From Pseudomonas poae (GTDB lineage Bacteria; Pseudomonadota; Gammaproteobacteria; Pseudomonadales; Pseudomonadaceae): a DNA stretch of 64,000 bases. Below the pieces are notes generated by a model. The model saw nothing but the letters and a program-made list of their open reading frames with translations, did not search any database and had not been told where the DNA came from. Position numbers and translations under genes: made by a program. Every line of letters begins with the position of its first letter. The first letter of the stretch is position 1. Location: assembly GCF_001439785.1 (NCBI RefSeq), contig NZ_JYLI01000013.1, positions 124,001 through 188,000 of the forward strand. Direction: 5' to 3'. Positions 52,512 to 61,463 of the stretch are shown here, in pieces.

Positions 52512-54608
52512 CTACTGGCTACGCGGCTGCTCGGTTATCGCCACCGCCTCTTCAGCCTGCCCCACCCGCTTGGGCAACAAGACCTGCTGTGGATAAGTTT
52601 GCGCGAAATGCACTTCGTCACAGTTATCCACAAGCTTTTTCAACCGCTGGTTGAACGCGCGGCTGACTGCATATTGCCCGCCCGACACGGTGCGAAACTG
52701 TGAGGTGAGCACGACGCCGTTGAGGTCCATCCTGTCGACGCCGAACACTTCCAGCGGGCCTTGCAGGTTGTACTTGAGGAACGCGTCGTCGCGGATCGAC
52801 TGCCCCGCTTCCTGAATCAGCTCCACGGCCTTGTCCACATCGGTGTCGTAAGTGAACTGCACCGAGAAGAACGCGTAGGCAAATTGTCGCGACTGGTTGG
52901 TGACCGCCTTGATCTGCCCGAACGGCACCGAATGCACGAAGCCCTTGCCGTCGCGCAGGCGCAGGGTGCGGATGGTCAGGCCTTCGACAGTGCCGGCGTG
53001 GCCGGAGTCGAGCACCACCCAGTCGCCGATCGACAGCGTGTCTTCGATGATAATGAACAGGCCAGTGATCACGTCCTGCACCAGTTGCTGGGAGCCGAAA
53101 CCGATGGCCAGGCCCACCACCCCGGCACCCGCCAGCAGCGGAGCGACGTTGATGCCCAGGTTGGCCATGGTGGTAATGGCGCAGATCACCACCAGGATGA
53201 TCTTCACCGCATTGCGCAGCAGCGGCAGGATGGTCTTGACCCGCGTGCTGGGCTGGCGACTGGAGCGTTTATTGACCGGGGGTTTGAGCGCTTCCTGAAT
53301 CGCCGTGTCGAGCACCACCCAGAACAGCCACGTCATCAGCAGGATCAGGCCGATGCTGCTCAGCGAGTCGCTGATAGCGCGCCCGATCGAGTTGCGCTCG
53401 GCGAATTCGAACAACGACACGCCCCAGATACGCCCAAGCACTTCGATAAAGGCCACGGCCATCACGATGCGCAGGATCGCATGCAGCAAACTGAGGAAGC
53501 GCTCCTTGTAGGCGCTGCTGCGCTGGATCGCCACCTGGCTGCGCGACTTGAACAGGTGTTGCAGCACCGTGCTGAGAAACACCGTGCCAATCAGCAGGAT
53601 CGTGGTGAACAGCGCACAACGCAGTGCCTTCTGATTATCGTCGCCGGCGCCGATCAGGTTGATCGCCGAGACCAGCACCATCAGCAGGATTGGCCAGTAC
53701 CACAGGCCCGAGAAGATGCGCAGCGATTGCTGCAACGCCGGGTGCTTGAGGCGCTGAGCCAGAGGCCGATTGCGAATCAAGTGGGCAACCGGGCGGCGCA
53801 GGCGCACCACCAGCACGCCGAAGATCACGGTAGCGAACAGCCCGGTAAACACTGCGATGCTGCTGGTGATATTGCCGCCCAATTGGCGGGCAATCTGCGG
53901 GCTGGTCAAGGCATCGCTGAGGGCGGCGAGAAAGCCGATCAGGAACAGCGGCTTGGGGCAGTAGTCGCGAATGATCTGCACCGCCGGGCGCTTGTGACCC
54001 ACGTTGAACATGACGATGACGCACAGCAGCATCGAAGTGGAAAAGATGCCGCTGCTGGTGGCGTAGGCCAGACACAGCGCCAGTGCGCGGCCCACCGAGG
54101 TGGCGAGAAAATGGCTGACGTACAGGGTGAGCGGCAGGCAGATGAGGGCCGGGATCGTATAGGGCACTACGTAGCCCAGCACTGCCAGCAGCCGCCCGCG
54201 CCTTTCGAAAAACGCGCGCTGGCCCAGGCGCCGCACGATCATCCGGCCCAATAAGGTCAGCAGGGTAAAGGCGCCGACCCATACGCCGGACAACAGCAGG
54301 AAATCCCCGGCCACGCTCCACGGTGAGCGGGCTGACGTCTGATTGACCAGGCGTCCGACTTCGTTGGCCGCGCGGTCGGCGCGCAGGCGCCATTCGTCAA
54401 TGAAGTTCTGATTGAGGTCGAGCTTCTGCTGCACGTCGTCAATGCTGGAACTGATCGCGCCGAGCAGTCCGCCTTCCACCAGCAGCTCCGGCTTGGCCGG
54501 GGCCTCGGCGGCGGGTGTGGCGGCGGGTGCGGTCGCCGCCGCCTGGAGTGCGCCGCTGCCGCAAAACAGCAGTGCGCCGAGCAGCCATACAGTCTTTAGA
54601 TTCAGCAA
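52512..54608 (-). CDS. MscS-family mechanosensitive channel with large N-terminal domain
   Basis: 698 residues from TTG 54608, supported by AGGAG 9 nt upstream and a signal peptide right after it (TVWLLGALLFCGSGALQAA); a longer in-frame ATG start at 54755 would hide that signal. A periplasmic part (about 25-110) with a short coiled coil is followed by about eleven membrane helices and the MscS core (GVVGLAIGFGSQQLVQDVITG pore helix, IGDWV beta domain, C-terminal alpha/beta part). Channels of this size protect from hypo-osmotic shock. Next to a REP unit at its 5' side. Confidence 0.87.
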   Translation of the reverse strand: MLNLKTVWLLGALLFCGSGALQAAATAPAATPAAEAPAKPELLVEGGLLGAISSSIDDVQQKLDLNQNFIDEWRLRADRAANEVGRLVNQTSARSPWSVAGDFLLLSGVWVGAFTLLTLLGRMIVRRLGQRAFFERRGRLLAVLGYVVPYTIPALICLPLTLYVSHFLATSVGRALALCLAYATSSGIFSTSMLLCVIVMFNVGHKRPAVQIIRDYCPKPLFLIGFLAALSDALTSPQIARQLGGNITSSIAVFTGLFATVIFGVLVVRLRRPVAHLIRNRPLAQRLKHPALQQSLRIFSGLWYWPILLMVLVSAINLIGAGDDNQKALRCALFTTILLIGTVFLSTVLQHLFKSRSQVAIQRSSAYKERFLSLLHAILRIVMAVAFIEVLGRIWGVSLFEFAERNSIGRAISDSLSSIGLILLMTWLFWVVLDTAIQEALKPPVNKRSSRQPSTRVKTILPLLRNAVKIILVVICAITTMANLGINVAPLLAGAGVVGLAIGFGSQQLVQDVITGLFIIIEDTLSIGDWVVLDSGHAGTVEGLTIRTLRLRDGKGFVHSVPFGQIKAVTNQSRQFAYAFFSVQFTYDTDVDKAVELIQEAGQSIRDDAFLKYNLQGPLEVFGVDRMDLNGVVLTSQFRTVSGGQYAVSRAFNQRLKKLVDNCDEVHFAQTYPQQVLLPKRVGQAEEAVAITEQPRSQ

Positions 54609-54673
54609 AACACCGGGCTCCTGGGAAAGGGTCTGTAAGGAACTGACGGGTTTGCGCCCTGATCGTTCCCTGT

Positions 54674-54703
54674 AAGAGGGGGCTTGCCCCCTCCCACACT
54701 GAA
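54674..54703. repeat. Single REP unit
   Basis: AAGAGGGGGCTTGCCCCCTC followed by CCACACT: one palindromic REP unit in the gap between divergent mscS and the DUF72 gene. Confidence 0.75.
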
Positions 54704-54800
54704 TCTGCTTCCTTGGAAGCATGCCGTTTGTAGAAATCGGGAAACTTTCCGACAAAAGTCACAGTCATCCAACCACGCACTCTTTCCTACGGACCCAACC

Positions 54801-55727
54801 ATGGCGGCGATTCATATCGGCATATCCGGCTGGCGCTATACGCCCTGGCGCGGGGACTTCTATCCCGAGGGGCTGACCCAGAAACGCGAGTTGCAGTTTG
54901 CCTCACGGGCCGTCAACAGCATCGAAATCAACGGCTCGTTCTACGCCCTGCAAACGCCAAAGCGCTACGCCGAGTGGTACGCCGATACGCCAGATGGCTT
55001 CATGTTCAGCGTCAAGGCGCCGCGCTATATCACCCACATCCTGCGGCTCAAGGACGTGCATGCGCCGCTGGCGAATTTCTTTGCGTCCGGCGTGCTGGAA
55101 CTGAAGGAGAAGCTGGGGCCGATCCTGTGGCAATTCCCGCCCAGCTTTAAATTCGATGCGGCGCTGCTCGAAGCCTTCCTGCAACAACTGCCCGGCGACA
55201 CGCAACAGGCCGCCGCCCTCGCCCGCCAGCATGAGCCACGCCTGAACGGCAAGGCGAGCCTGCAGGCCCATGGCAAGAGAGCCCTGCGCCACGCGGTGGA
55301 AATTCGCCATAAAAGCTTTGCGGTACCAGCGTTCGTAAAGATGCTCGAAAAATATGGCGTGGCGCTGGTGGTGGCGGACACCGCTGGCAAGTGGCCGTAT
55401 ATCGAAGACGTCACCGCCAACTTCGTGTACCTGCGCCTGCACGGCGACAAAGAGCTCTACGCCAGCGGCTACACCCCTGAAGCCCTTGAACGCTGGGGCG
55501 ATCGCATTGAGCGGTGGGCCTGTGGCAAACAACCGGAGGATGCACACTTGGTAGACCCGCAGCACAAACCCCGCGCCCGCAAACAACGTGATGTGTACTG
55601 TTTTTTCGACAATGACATCAAGGTGCGCGCGCCTTTCGACGCGCGCCAGTTGCTGCAGCGTTTTGGCCTGGATCAGCATCTGACCACAGCGCCCGGACAG
55701 CTGCCTGAACCCGGGGTGCTGGCATGA
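54801..55727 (+). CDS. DUF72 family protein (YecE-like)
   Basis: 308 residues from ATG 54801; a longer in-frame start would run through the REP unit. The TIM-barrel DUF72 signature is clear: IGISGWRYTPWRGDFYPEG, VNSIEINGSFYALQTP, FMFSVKAPRYITH, LGPILWQFPP and the late DVYCFFDNDIKVRAPFDA. The function of the family is not settled. It overlaps the endonuclease-like gene by 4 nt, so it is coupled to the clsB chain. Confidence 0.9.
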   Translation: MAAIHIGISGWRYTPWRGDFYPEGLTQKRELQFASRAVNSIEINGSFYALQTPKRYAEWYADTPDGFMFSVKAPRYITHILRLKDVHAPLANFFASGVLELKEKLGPILWQFPPSFKFDAALLEAFLQQLPGDTQQAAALARQHEPRLNGKASLQAHGKRALRHAVEIRHKSFAVPAFVKMLEKYGVALVVADTAGKWPYIEDVTANFVYLRLHGDKELYASGYTPEALERWGDRIERWACGKQPEDAHLVDPQHKPRARKQRDVYCFFDNDIKVRAPFDARQLLQRFGLDQHLTTAPGQLPEPGVLA

Positions 55728-56503
55728 CCCATCCAGAACCGATCCCGCGGGTGACAGCAGACGTGGCCGTCCCCCGTCTTACGGTGCTCACAGTGAATAT
55801 CCACAAGGGGTTCACCGCCCTGAACCGGCGTTTCATCCTGCCCGAGCTGCGCGAAGCGGTACGCAGTGTCGGTGCCGACATGGTGTTCCTGCAGGAAATC
55901 CACGGCACCCACGAGCAGCATCCCCAGCGCTACAGCGACTGGCCAAACATGCCGCAGTACGAATTCCTCGCCGACAGCATCTGGCCGCAATTTGCCTATG
56001 GCCGCAATGCGGTCTACCCCCATGGCGACCATGGCAATGCGCTGCTGTCGAAATTCCAGATCGTGCACTACGAGAACCTCGACATATCCCAGAGCGGTCA
56101 TGAAAACCGTGGCCTGCTGCATTGCGTGCTGCGCCTGCCCGGCAGCGGGAGGGAGGTGCATGCGATTTGCATGCACCTGGGCCTGCGCGAAGTGCATCGC
56201 CAGCAGCAACTGCGCCTGCTCGAGCAACGCATCAGCGAGATTCCCGCCGACGCGCCGCTGGTGGTCGCCGGCGACTTCAACGATTGGCGCCAGCGTGCCG
56301 ACCTCAGCCAGAGCGGCCTGCAGGAAGTGTTCATGCAGGCCACGGGCAAACATGCGCGCACCTTTCCTGCGCGCTTGCCGTTGCTGGCGCTGGACCGCAT
56401 CTACGTGCGCAACGTGAAGGTGCATAACCCGCGCGTGCTGAATACCCGGCCCTGGTCCCATCTGTCAGACCATGTGCCGCTGTCGGTGGAGATTGAGCTA
56501 TGA
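55724..56503 (+). CDS. ybhP: Endonuclease/exonuclease/phosphatase family protein (YbhP-like)
   Basis: 259 residues. The EEP fold is shown by LTVLTVNIHKGF (Asn), DMVFLQEIHGTHE (Glu), VVAGDFNDWR (Asp/Asn) and the final LSDHVPLSVEI (Asp-His). Mg-dependent hydrolysis of a phosphodiester or phospho-lipid headgroup is likely. As in E. coli it precedes clsB and ybhN, which points to a lipid substrate. Overlaps on both sides are 4 nt. Confidence 0.88.
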   Translation: MTHPEPIPRVTADVAVPRLTVLTVNIHKGFTALNRRFILPELREAVRSVGADMVFLQEIHGTHEQHPQRYSDWPNMPQYEFLADSIWPQFAYGRNAVYPHGDHGNALLSKFQIVHYENLDISQSGHENRGLLHCVLRLPGSGREVHAICMHLGLREVHRQQQLRLLEQRISEIPADAPLVVAGDFNDWRQRADLSQSGLQEVFMQATGKHARTFPARLPLLALDRIYVRNVKVHNPRVLNTRPWSHLSDHVPLSVEIEL

Positions 56504-57759
56504 ACAGTGCGGTGGAGCATATCGCGACCGATCAGCCGCCGGACGAAGCCAAGGCCCGCGACCTGGATTACGGTTGGCAAAGCGGCAACCAGATTGAATT
56601 GCTGGAAAACGGCGAGGCGTACTTCCCCAGGGTGTTCGACGCCATGCGCGCAGCGCAGCGGGAGATCCTGCTGGAGACGTTTATCCTGTTTGAGGACAAG
56701 GTCGGCCATGAGCTGCAAGGCATTCTGATCGAGGCGGCCCAACGTGGCGTGAAGGTGGTGGTGAGCCTTGATGGCTTCGGCTGCGGCGAGCTGAGCGCGG
56801 CGTTTCTCAAGACGCTGGCGGACGCCGGGGTGATGGTGCAGATGTTCGACCCGGCGTCCAAGACCCTGGGTATTCGCACCAACTGGTTTCGACGCCTGCA
56901 CCGCAAGATCGTGGTGGTGGACGCCGAAGTCGCGTTCATTGGCGGGATCAACTTTTCGGCCGATCACTTGGGCGATTTTGGCCCTGAGGCCAAGCAGGAT
57001 TATTCGGTGCAGGTGACGGGCCCGGCGGTGGCTGACCTGCATCACTTTGCCCTGGCCCAAAGCGGTCGTCAGGTGCGCACGCGGCGTGGCTGGCGTCGCC
57101 GCCAGCAGCGACCGTCGCCGTGGGCCACCGACAGCGGTGAGGGCCTGGTGCGGCTGATTTATCGCGACAACCTGCAGCATCGCGATGACATCGAAGAGGC
57201 GTATATCCACGCCCTGAGCAAAGCGAAAAAACGCGCGGTGATCGCCAACGCGTATTTCTTCCCCGGTTACCGTTTGCTGCGCGAAATTCGCAACGCGGCG
57301 CGGCGCGGCGTGCAGGTGCAGTTGATCATGCAGGGCCAGCCCGATGTGCTGCTGGCCAAGCTGGCGGCGCGCATGCTCTACGACTACTTGCTCAAGGACG
57401 GCGTGGTGATCCACGAATACTGCCAGCGCCCGCTGCACGGCAAGGTGGCGCTGGTGGACGACGACTGGAGCACCGTGGGTTCGAGCAACCTCGACCCCTT
57501 GAGCCTGGCGCTGAACCTGGAAGCCAACGTGCTGATTCGCGATCGCGCGTTCAACCAGCAGCTGTACGACAGCCTAGCGACCCTGAGCAAAAACCACTGC
57601 CAGGTGATCCCGGCAAAGGACAAACCGCGCCTGTGGCTGTGGCGGCTGACTGTCGGCTTCCTGGTGTTCCATGTGATGCGCCACTTCCCGGCGCTGACCG
57701 GCTGGCTGCCGGCGCACAAACCCCGCTTGAAACCTTTCGAGAGCCAGGCCCATGACTGA
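56500..57759 (+). CDS. clsB: Cardiolipin synthase B
   Basis: 419 residues. Two phospholipase D motifs are present: HRKIVVVDAEVAFIGGINFS (about 128-147) and HGKVALVDDDWSTVGSSNLDP (about 309-329), both HxKx4D. An N-terminal membrane anchor is absent, as in ClsB, and the hydrophobic C-terminal stretch (LTVGFLVFHVM) may associate with membrane. It makes cardiolipin from phosphatidylglycerol and can use phosphatidylethanolamine-derived donors. It overlaps ybhN by 8 nt. Confidence 0.93.
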   Translation: MNSAVEHIATDQPPDEAKARDLDYGWQSGNQIELLENGEAYFPRVFDAMRAAQREILLETFILFEDKVGHELQGILIEAAQRGVKVVVSLDGFGCGELSAAFLKTLADAGVMVQMFDPASKTLGIRTNWFRRLHRKIVVVDAEVAFIGGINFSADHLGDFGPEAKQDYSVQVTGPAVADLHHFALAQSGRQVRTRRGWRRRQQRPSPWATDSGEGLVRLIYRDNLQHRDDIEEAYIHALSKAKKRAVIANAYFFPGYRLLREIRNAARRGVQVQLIMQGQPDVLLAKLAARMLYDYLLKDGVVIHEYCQRPLHGKVALVDDDWSTVGSSNLDPLSLALNLEANVLIRDRAFNQQLYDSLATLSKNHCQVIPAKDKPRLWLWRLTVGFLVFHVMRHFPALTGWLPAHKPRLKPFESQAHD

Positions 57760-58705
57760 GAACACAGGCTCGCGCTTCAAGCGCTGGAAAAAGCCCCTGA
57801 CCATCGCCTTCTTCCTGCTGTTGATTGTGCTGTTCACCATGCTCGCGCGGCGGATCGACTGGAGCGAAGTCATCCAGACGCTGGGCGATTTTAAAGTGCG
57901 CACGCTGCTGATCGCGGCCGGGCTGACCCTGTGCAGTTTCCTTGTGTACGCGTGTTTCGACTTGATCGGGCGCACCTACATCGGCCAGCCGCTGCGCTGG
58001 AAGCAGATCCTGCCGGTGGGTTTTATCAGCTACGCGTTCAACCTGAACCTGAGTGCGTGGGTCGGCGGCATCGCCATGCGTTACCGGCTGTATTCGCGGC
58101 TGGGGGTGAGCACCGGCAATATCGCCAAGATCCTTGGGCTGAGCCTGGCGACCAACTGGTTCGGCTACATGGCCCTCGCCGGGGTGGTGTTCAGCAGCGG
58201 GCTGGTGACCATGCCGCCGGGGTGGAAGGTCAGCACCACGGCATTGCAGGGGATTGGCGCGCTATTGGTGCTGGCCAGCCTGGGCTACCTGGCGGCCTGC
58301 CAGTTTTCGAAAAAACGCGCCTGGTCGATTCGCGGCATCGAGATCAACCTGCCCTCGCTGCGCATGGCGTGCCTGCAATTGGCGCTGGGCGCGTTGAATT
58401 GGTCACTGATGGCGGCGGTGATCTTCACCCTGCTGCCGGCGAAGCTGGATTACCCATTGGTGCTGGGCGTGTTGCTGATCAGCGCGATCGCCGGGGTGTT
58501 GACGCATATCCCGGCCGGGCTCGGGGTGCTCGAAGCGGTGTTTATCGGCCTGCTGCAGCATGAAGCGTCACGGGGCAGCTTGCTGGCGGGGTTGATTGCG
58601 TATCGGGCGATTTATTTTATTTGCCCGCTGCTGATTGCGTTGGTGATGTATTTGGGGGTGGAGGCGAAGGCCAAGGCATTGCGGGTGAAGAAGACACCGG
58701 CTTGA
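57752..58705 (+). CDS. ybhN: YbhN-family membrane protein (lysylphosphatidylglycerol synthase TM-like)
   Basis: 317 residues with about eight membrane helices. The MprF flippase-like core is seen in SYAFNLNLSAWVGGIAMRYRLY and the SAIAGVLTHIPAGLGVLEAVFI region. The C-terminal synthase domain of MprF is lacking, so it is probably a lipid translocase partner of ClsB. End of the DUF72-ybhP-clsB-ybhN chain; a perfect palindrome follows. Confidence 0.9.
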   Translation: MTENTGSRFKRWKKPLTIAFFLLLIVLFTMLARRIDWSEVIQTLGDFKVRTLLIAAGLTLCSFLVYACFDLIGRTYIGQPLRWKQILPVGFISYAFNLNLSAWVGGIAMRYRLYSRLGVSTGNIAKILGLSLATNWFGYMALAGVVFSSGLVTMPPGWKVSTTALQGIGALLVLASLGYLAACQFSKKRAWSIRGIEINLPSLRMACLQLALGALNWSLMAAVIFTLLPAKLDYPLVLGVLLISAIAGVLTHIPAGLGVLEAVFIGLLQHEASRGSLLAGLIAYRAIYFICPLLIALVMYLGVEAKAKALRVKKTPA

Positions 58706-58721
58706 TTGTGGGTGATTGATG

Positions 58722-58755
58722 TAATGCCATCGCGGGCTTGCCCGCGATGGCATTA
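58722..58755. terminator. Perfect 34-bp palindrome between convergent genes
   Basis: TAATGCCATCGCGGGC (58722-58737), two bases, then GCCCGCGATGGCATTA (58740-58755). It resembles a symmetrical REP core (CGCGGGCTTGCCCGCG) and ends 15 bp before the hydrolase stop. It probably terminates or protects both converging transcripts. Confidence 0.65.
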
Positions 58756-58769
58756 CAACGGGCACGCCA

Positions 58770-59525
58770 TTAACGAGCCTGGATGATGCTCAACCGCTCA
58801 CCCACCACCATCTCGGTAATCCAGTCCACCAGGATCGAGGTGTAGGCCTGCTGCGACACCGGATCGCTCAGCGAGTGGTCGGCGCCATCGATGATGCGGT
58901 GCGTCAGAGAGTGGGTCTGCTGGCACGCCGCGCGGTAGCTCATGATGGTGGCATGGGGCACGTGGTCGTCGGTTTCCGACTCGACGATGAGCACATCGCC
59001 TGTAAACGCCGAACACGCGTGCAAGGCACGGTTGGTGTCGGCACGCACCAGGGTGCTGCGGTAATCCATCAGGTCCATCTTGTTCAGGTCACGCTTGGGC
59101 TTGAGCCATTCTTCGTCGCGGTACAGCGCCGGCACCCGCAGCGCCAGCCAGCGCACCGGGCGCAGTGAGGTCAGAATCGCCGCCAGGTAACCGCCATAGC
59201 TGGTGCCCACCACTGCCACGGCCGAAGTGTCGATGGCCGGGTGGGCGAGCAGCCGGTCGTAAGCCGCCAGCAGGTCGCGCAGGTTGTCTTCGCGGGTCAC
59301 GCGGGCCAGGGGAATGCCGGCGCCAGCGTGGCCGCGCAGGTCGAAGGTCAGGCACACGCAGCCCAACCCTGCGATGCCTTTGGCGCGTTCGAGGTCGCGC
59401 TCCTGACTGCCGCCCCAGCCGTGCACAAACAGCACGCCGGGGACTTTGGATTTGGGACTGAGAAACGTCCCGCTCATCTGTTCGTCGTCTATTTCGATCG
59501 CAATGCTTTCGCTTCTAGCCGTCAT
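58770..59525 (-). CDS. Alpha/beta hydrolase (dienelactone hydrolase/acyl-peptidase-like)
   Basis: 251 residues. The oxyanion-side motif VLFVHGWGGSQERD, nucleophile elbow VVGTSYGGYLA (Ser about 109), acid near IVESETDDHVPH and catalytic His in IDGADHSLSD are all present. Cytosolic, substrate unknown. It overlaps the upstream DUF3182 gene by 11 nt, so the two proteins may work together. Confidence 0.88.
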   Translation of the reverse strand: MTARSESIAIEIDDEQMSGTFLSPKSKVPGVLFVHGWGGSQERDLERAKGIAGLGCVCLTFDLRGHAGAGIPLARVTREDNLRDLLAAYDRLLAHPAIDTSAVAVVGTSYGGYLAAILTSLRPVRWLALRVPALYRDEEWLKPKRDLNKMDLMDYRSTLVRADTNRALHACSAFTGDVLIVESETDDHVPHATIMSYRAACQQTHSLTHRIIDGADHSLSDPVSQQAYTSILVDWITEMVVGERLSIIQAR

Positions 59526-60624
59526 AAGATTTAACCGTTACGTACTTGAGAAGAAAGTCGCTGTTTTCGGCCGGGCCGCGATACACCTCGATGGCATCTG
59601 CCGGGAGCGGTTGGTCCTCGTAGGTTTCCACCGATGACACACGGATGGCTTGCAGGCCCGGGTGGTTGATGAAGCTTTGCAGCGCCGCGACTTCCGCGCT
59701 GCTGGCCCCGCCCATGCGCCAGGACTGTTCGAGCACGCCGCTGCGGCGCTGGCCGTCGCTGTCCAGGCCCTGGGCGATGTCGTAGTTACGCCGTGACGCA
59801 TAGAAAGCAGGGTAGGCCTCATCGGCGGCGCTGTCGAAAATCTGGGCTTGCTCGATGGCCTCGCGCACGTCGACGGGCAGACCAAGAGCGAGCAGGTCGT
59901 CGTAATCGCCGGGCACCACCAGCAGGTCGGAGCCGCCGTACACCTCGTCACCGTTTGCGTCGTGAGTAAGATATTGCTCGCCGCAGTAGCTGAACACATG
60001 CTCGCCAATAAAACTCTGGCCCACGCTGTGGGTGATCACCTCGTGCAGGTCCTGTTCAAGCACCGCGCCATCGCGAAACAATTGCTCGGCGCCATCGCGT
60101 TTGAGCAGCGCGTCGAATTCATCCAGGCTGCGAATGACCTCCTGGCCGCGACCGGCGCAGGCATGCACCGGCTTCAGGCGGATCGGCCCGCTGTAGAGCA
60201 GGCGCTCGGCGGCGGCCCGGGCATCCTGCACGGCGAATACGCTGAGGCCGTCGAGCACGACGGGCCTGACAAGCTCGCAGAACAACGGCGACCAGCCCTG
60301 CGGCGCGGCTGCGTCGGGCCCAAGCAGGCCATGGCTGATGGCTTTGGTGCAGATGAAGTCATGATCGACATAGCCGCCCCACAGGTCTTCGGGGCCCCGG
60401 ATGTTGAGCGCGCGGGCCTGGGCCGGTCCCACCAGTGTCTGCGTGGGAAGCACGTACAGGTCACGCCCGGCGTGGGCTTGCGGGTCGAAGCTGCCGCCGA
60501 ACTTGAGCCCCAGTATCTGCGCCAGCCAACGGGCCAGTGCGCGGTTGGTTTCGACTTCGTGCTGCGGCGCGCCTGCTCTTGTGGAGTGGGCGACCACCAG
60601 TTTATTGCGTTGAGTCGCGGTCAT
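59515..60624 (-). CDS. DUF3182 family protein (ATP-grasp-like)
   Basis: 369 residues from ATG 60624 (AAGGGGG upstream); a longer in-frame start is less likely. Family features are GGYVDHDFICTKAISHGLL, IRLKPVHACAGRGQEVI (Lys and Gly-rich loop like an ATP-grasp) and VLEQDLHEVITHSVGQ with Glu residues fit for Mg. I infer an ATP-dependent ligase or kinase; nothing shows the substrate. Translationally coupled to the downstream hydrolase. Confidence 0.82.
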   Translation of the reverse strand: MTATQRNKLVVAHSTRAGAPQHEVETNRALARWLAQILGLKFGGSFDPQAHAGRDLYVLPTQTLVGPAQARALNIRGPEDLWGGYVDHDFICTKAISHGLLGPDAAAPQGWSPLFCELVRPVVLDGLSVFAVQDARAAAERLLYSGPIRLKPVHACAGRGQEVIRSLDEFDALLKRDGAEQLFRDGAVLEQDLHEVITHSVGQSFIGEHVFSYCGEQYLTHDANGDEVYGGSDLLVVPGDYDDLLALGLPVDVREAIEQAQIFDSAADEAYPAFYASRRNYDIAQGLDSDGQRRSGVLEQSWRMGGASSAEVAALQSFINHPGLQAIRVSSVETYEDQPLPADAIEVYRGPAENSDFLLKYVTVKSYDG

Positions 60625-60884
60625 GCGGCCCCCTTGCTTCCTGCCAGGTATGTAAACGGGAGGTTGCACGGATCAGGCCAAGGCGCAGTTGAGCCAGCAG
60701 GTTTTAAAATCAATCAGTTGCCGAATGCGCAGTAGCATTTGGCCTGTTTTATTTTGCACGACGCCACCTGCGGGGGATGGTGTTCTGCACGATTGCAGCC
60801 ACACCGAGCGCGCCAATCCGGTGGGCGAAAGGCCAGTGCGCCAGCTAAGATACCGGGCTGCTCAACTCATCACGAGGCACTACC

Positions 60885-61448
60885 ATGGCCAAGCAAGCGC
60901 TCATCCTGATCGATATCCAGAACGACTACTTTCCCCAGGGCAAGTGGCCGCTCGCCGGCGTGGAGGCGGCGGCGGACAAGGCGGCGCAGGTGCTGCAGGC
61001 GTTTCGCCAGGCGGGCGATGCGGTGATTCATGTGCGCCATGAGTTCACCGCCGAGGATGCGCCCTTCTTCACGCCAGGCTCGGACGGTGCGCAGCTGCAC
61101 CCCAAGGCACTCAATGAAGGCAGCGAGCCGGTGGTGCTTAAACATTTCGTGAATGCGTTTCGCGAAACCCATCTTCGCGCCCTGCTGGAGCAACGCAGCA
61201 TCACCGAGGTGGTGGTGGTCGGCAGCATGAGCCATATGTGTATCGATGCAGTGGTGCGCGCGGCGGCTGACCTGGGCTACAAGGTCACGGTGATCCATGA
61301 TGCATGCGCCACCCGGGATCTTGAATTCAATGGCAAGGTCATCCCGGCGGCGCAGGTGCATGACGCGTACATGGCGGCGCTGGCGTTCGGTTACGCGGGC
61401 GTGGTGTCGGCGGATGAGTACCTGAAGGCGCAGACGGCGGCCGTGTGA
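60885..61448 (+). CDS. Cysteine hydrolase (isochorismatase/nicotinamidase family)
   Basis: 187 residues. Catalytic Asp in LILIDIQNDYFP, Lys in VVLKHFVNAF and nucleophile Cys in VGSMSHMCIDAVVRAA form the expected triad. The cis-peptide region is VVVVGSMSH. Substrates in this family range from nicotinamide to carbamoyl compounds and cannot be fixed here. The 260-bp gap before it has no other feature I can support. Confidence 0.9.
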   Translation: MAKQALILIDIQNDYFPQGKWPLAGVEAAADKAAQVLQAFRQAGDAVIHVRHEFTAEDAPFFTPGSDGAQLHPKALNEGSEPVVLKHFVNAFRETHLRALLEQRSITEVVVVGSMSHMCIDAVVRAAADLGYKVTVIHDACATRDLEFNGKVIPAAQVHDAYMAALAFGYAGVVSADEYLKAQTAAV

Positions 61449-61463
61449 TCGCCATGTGCAGCG

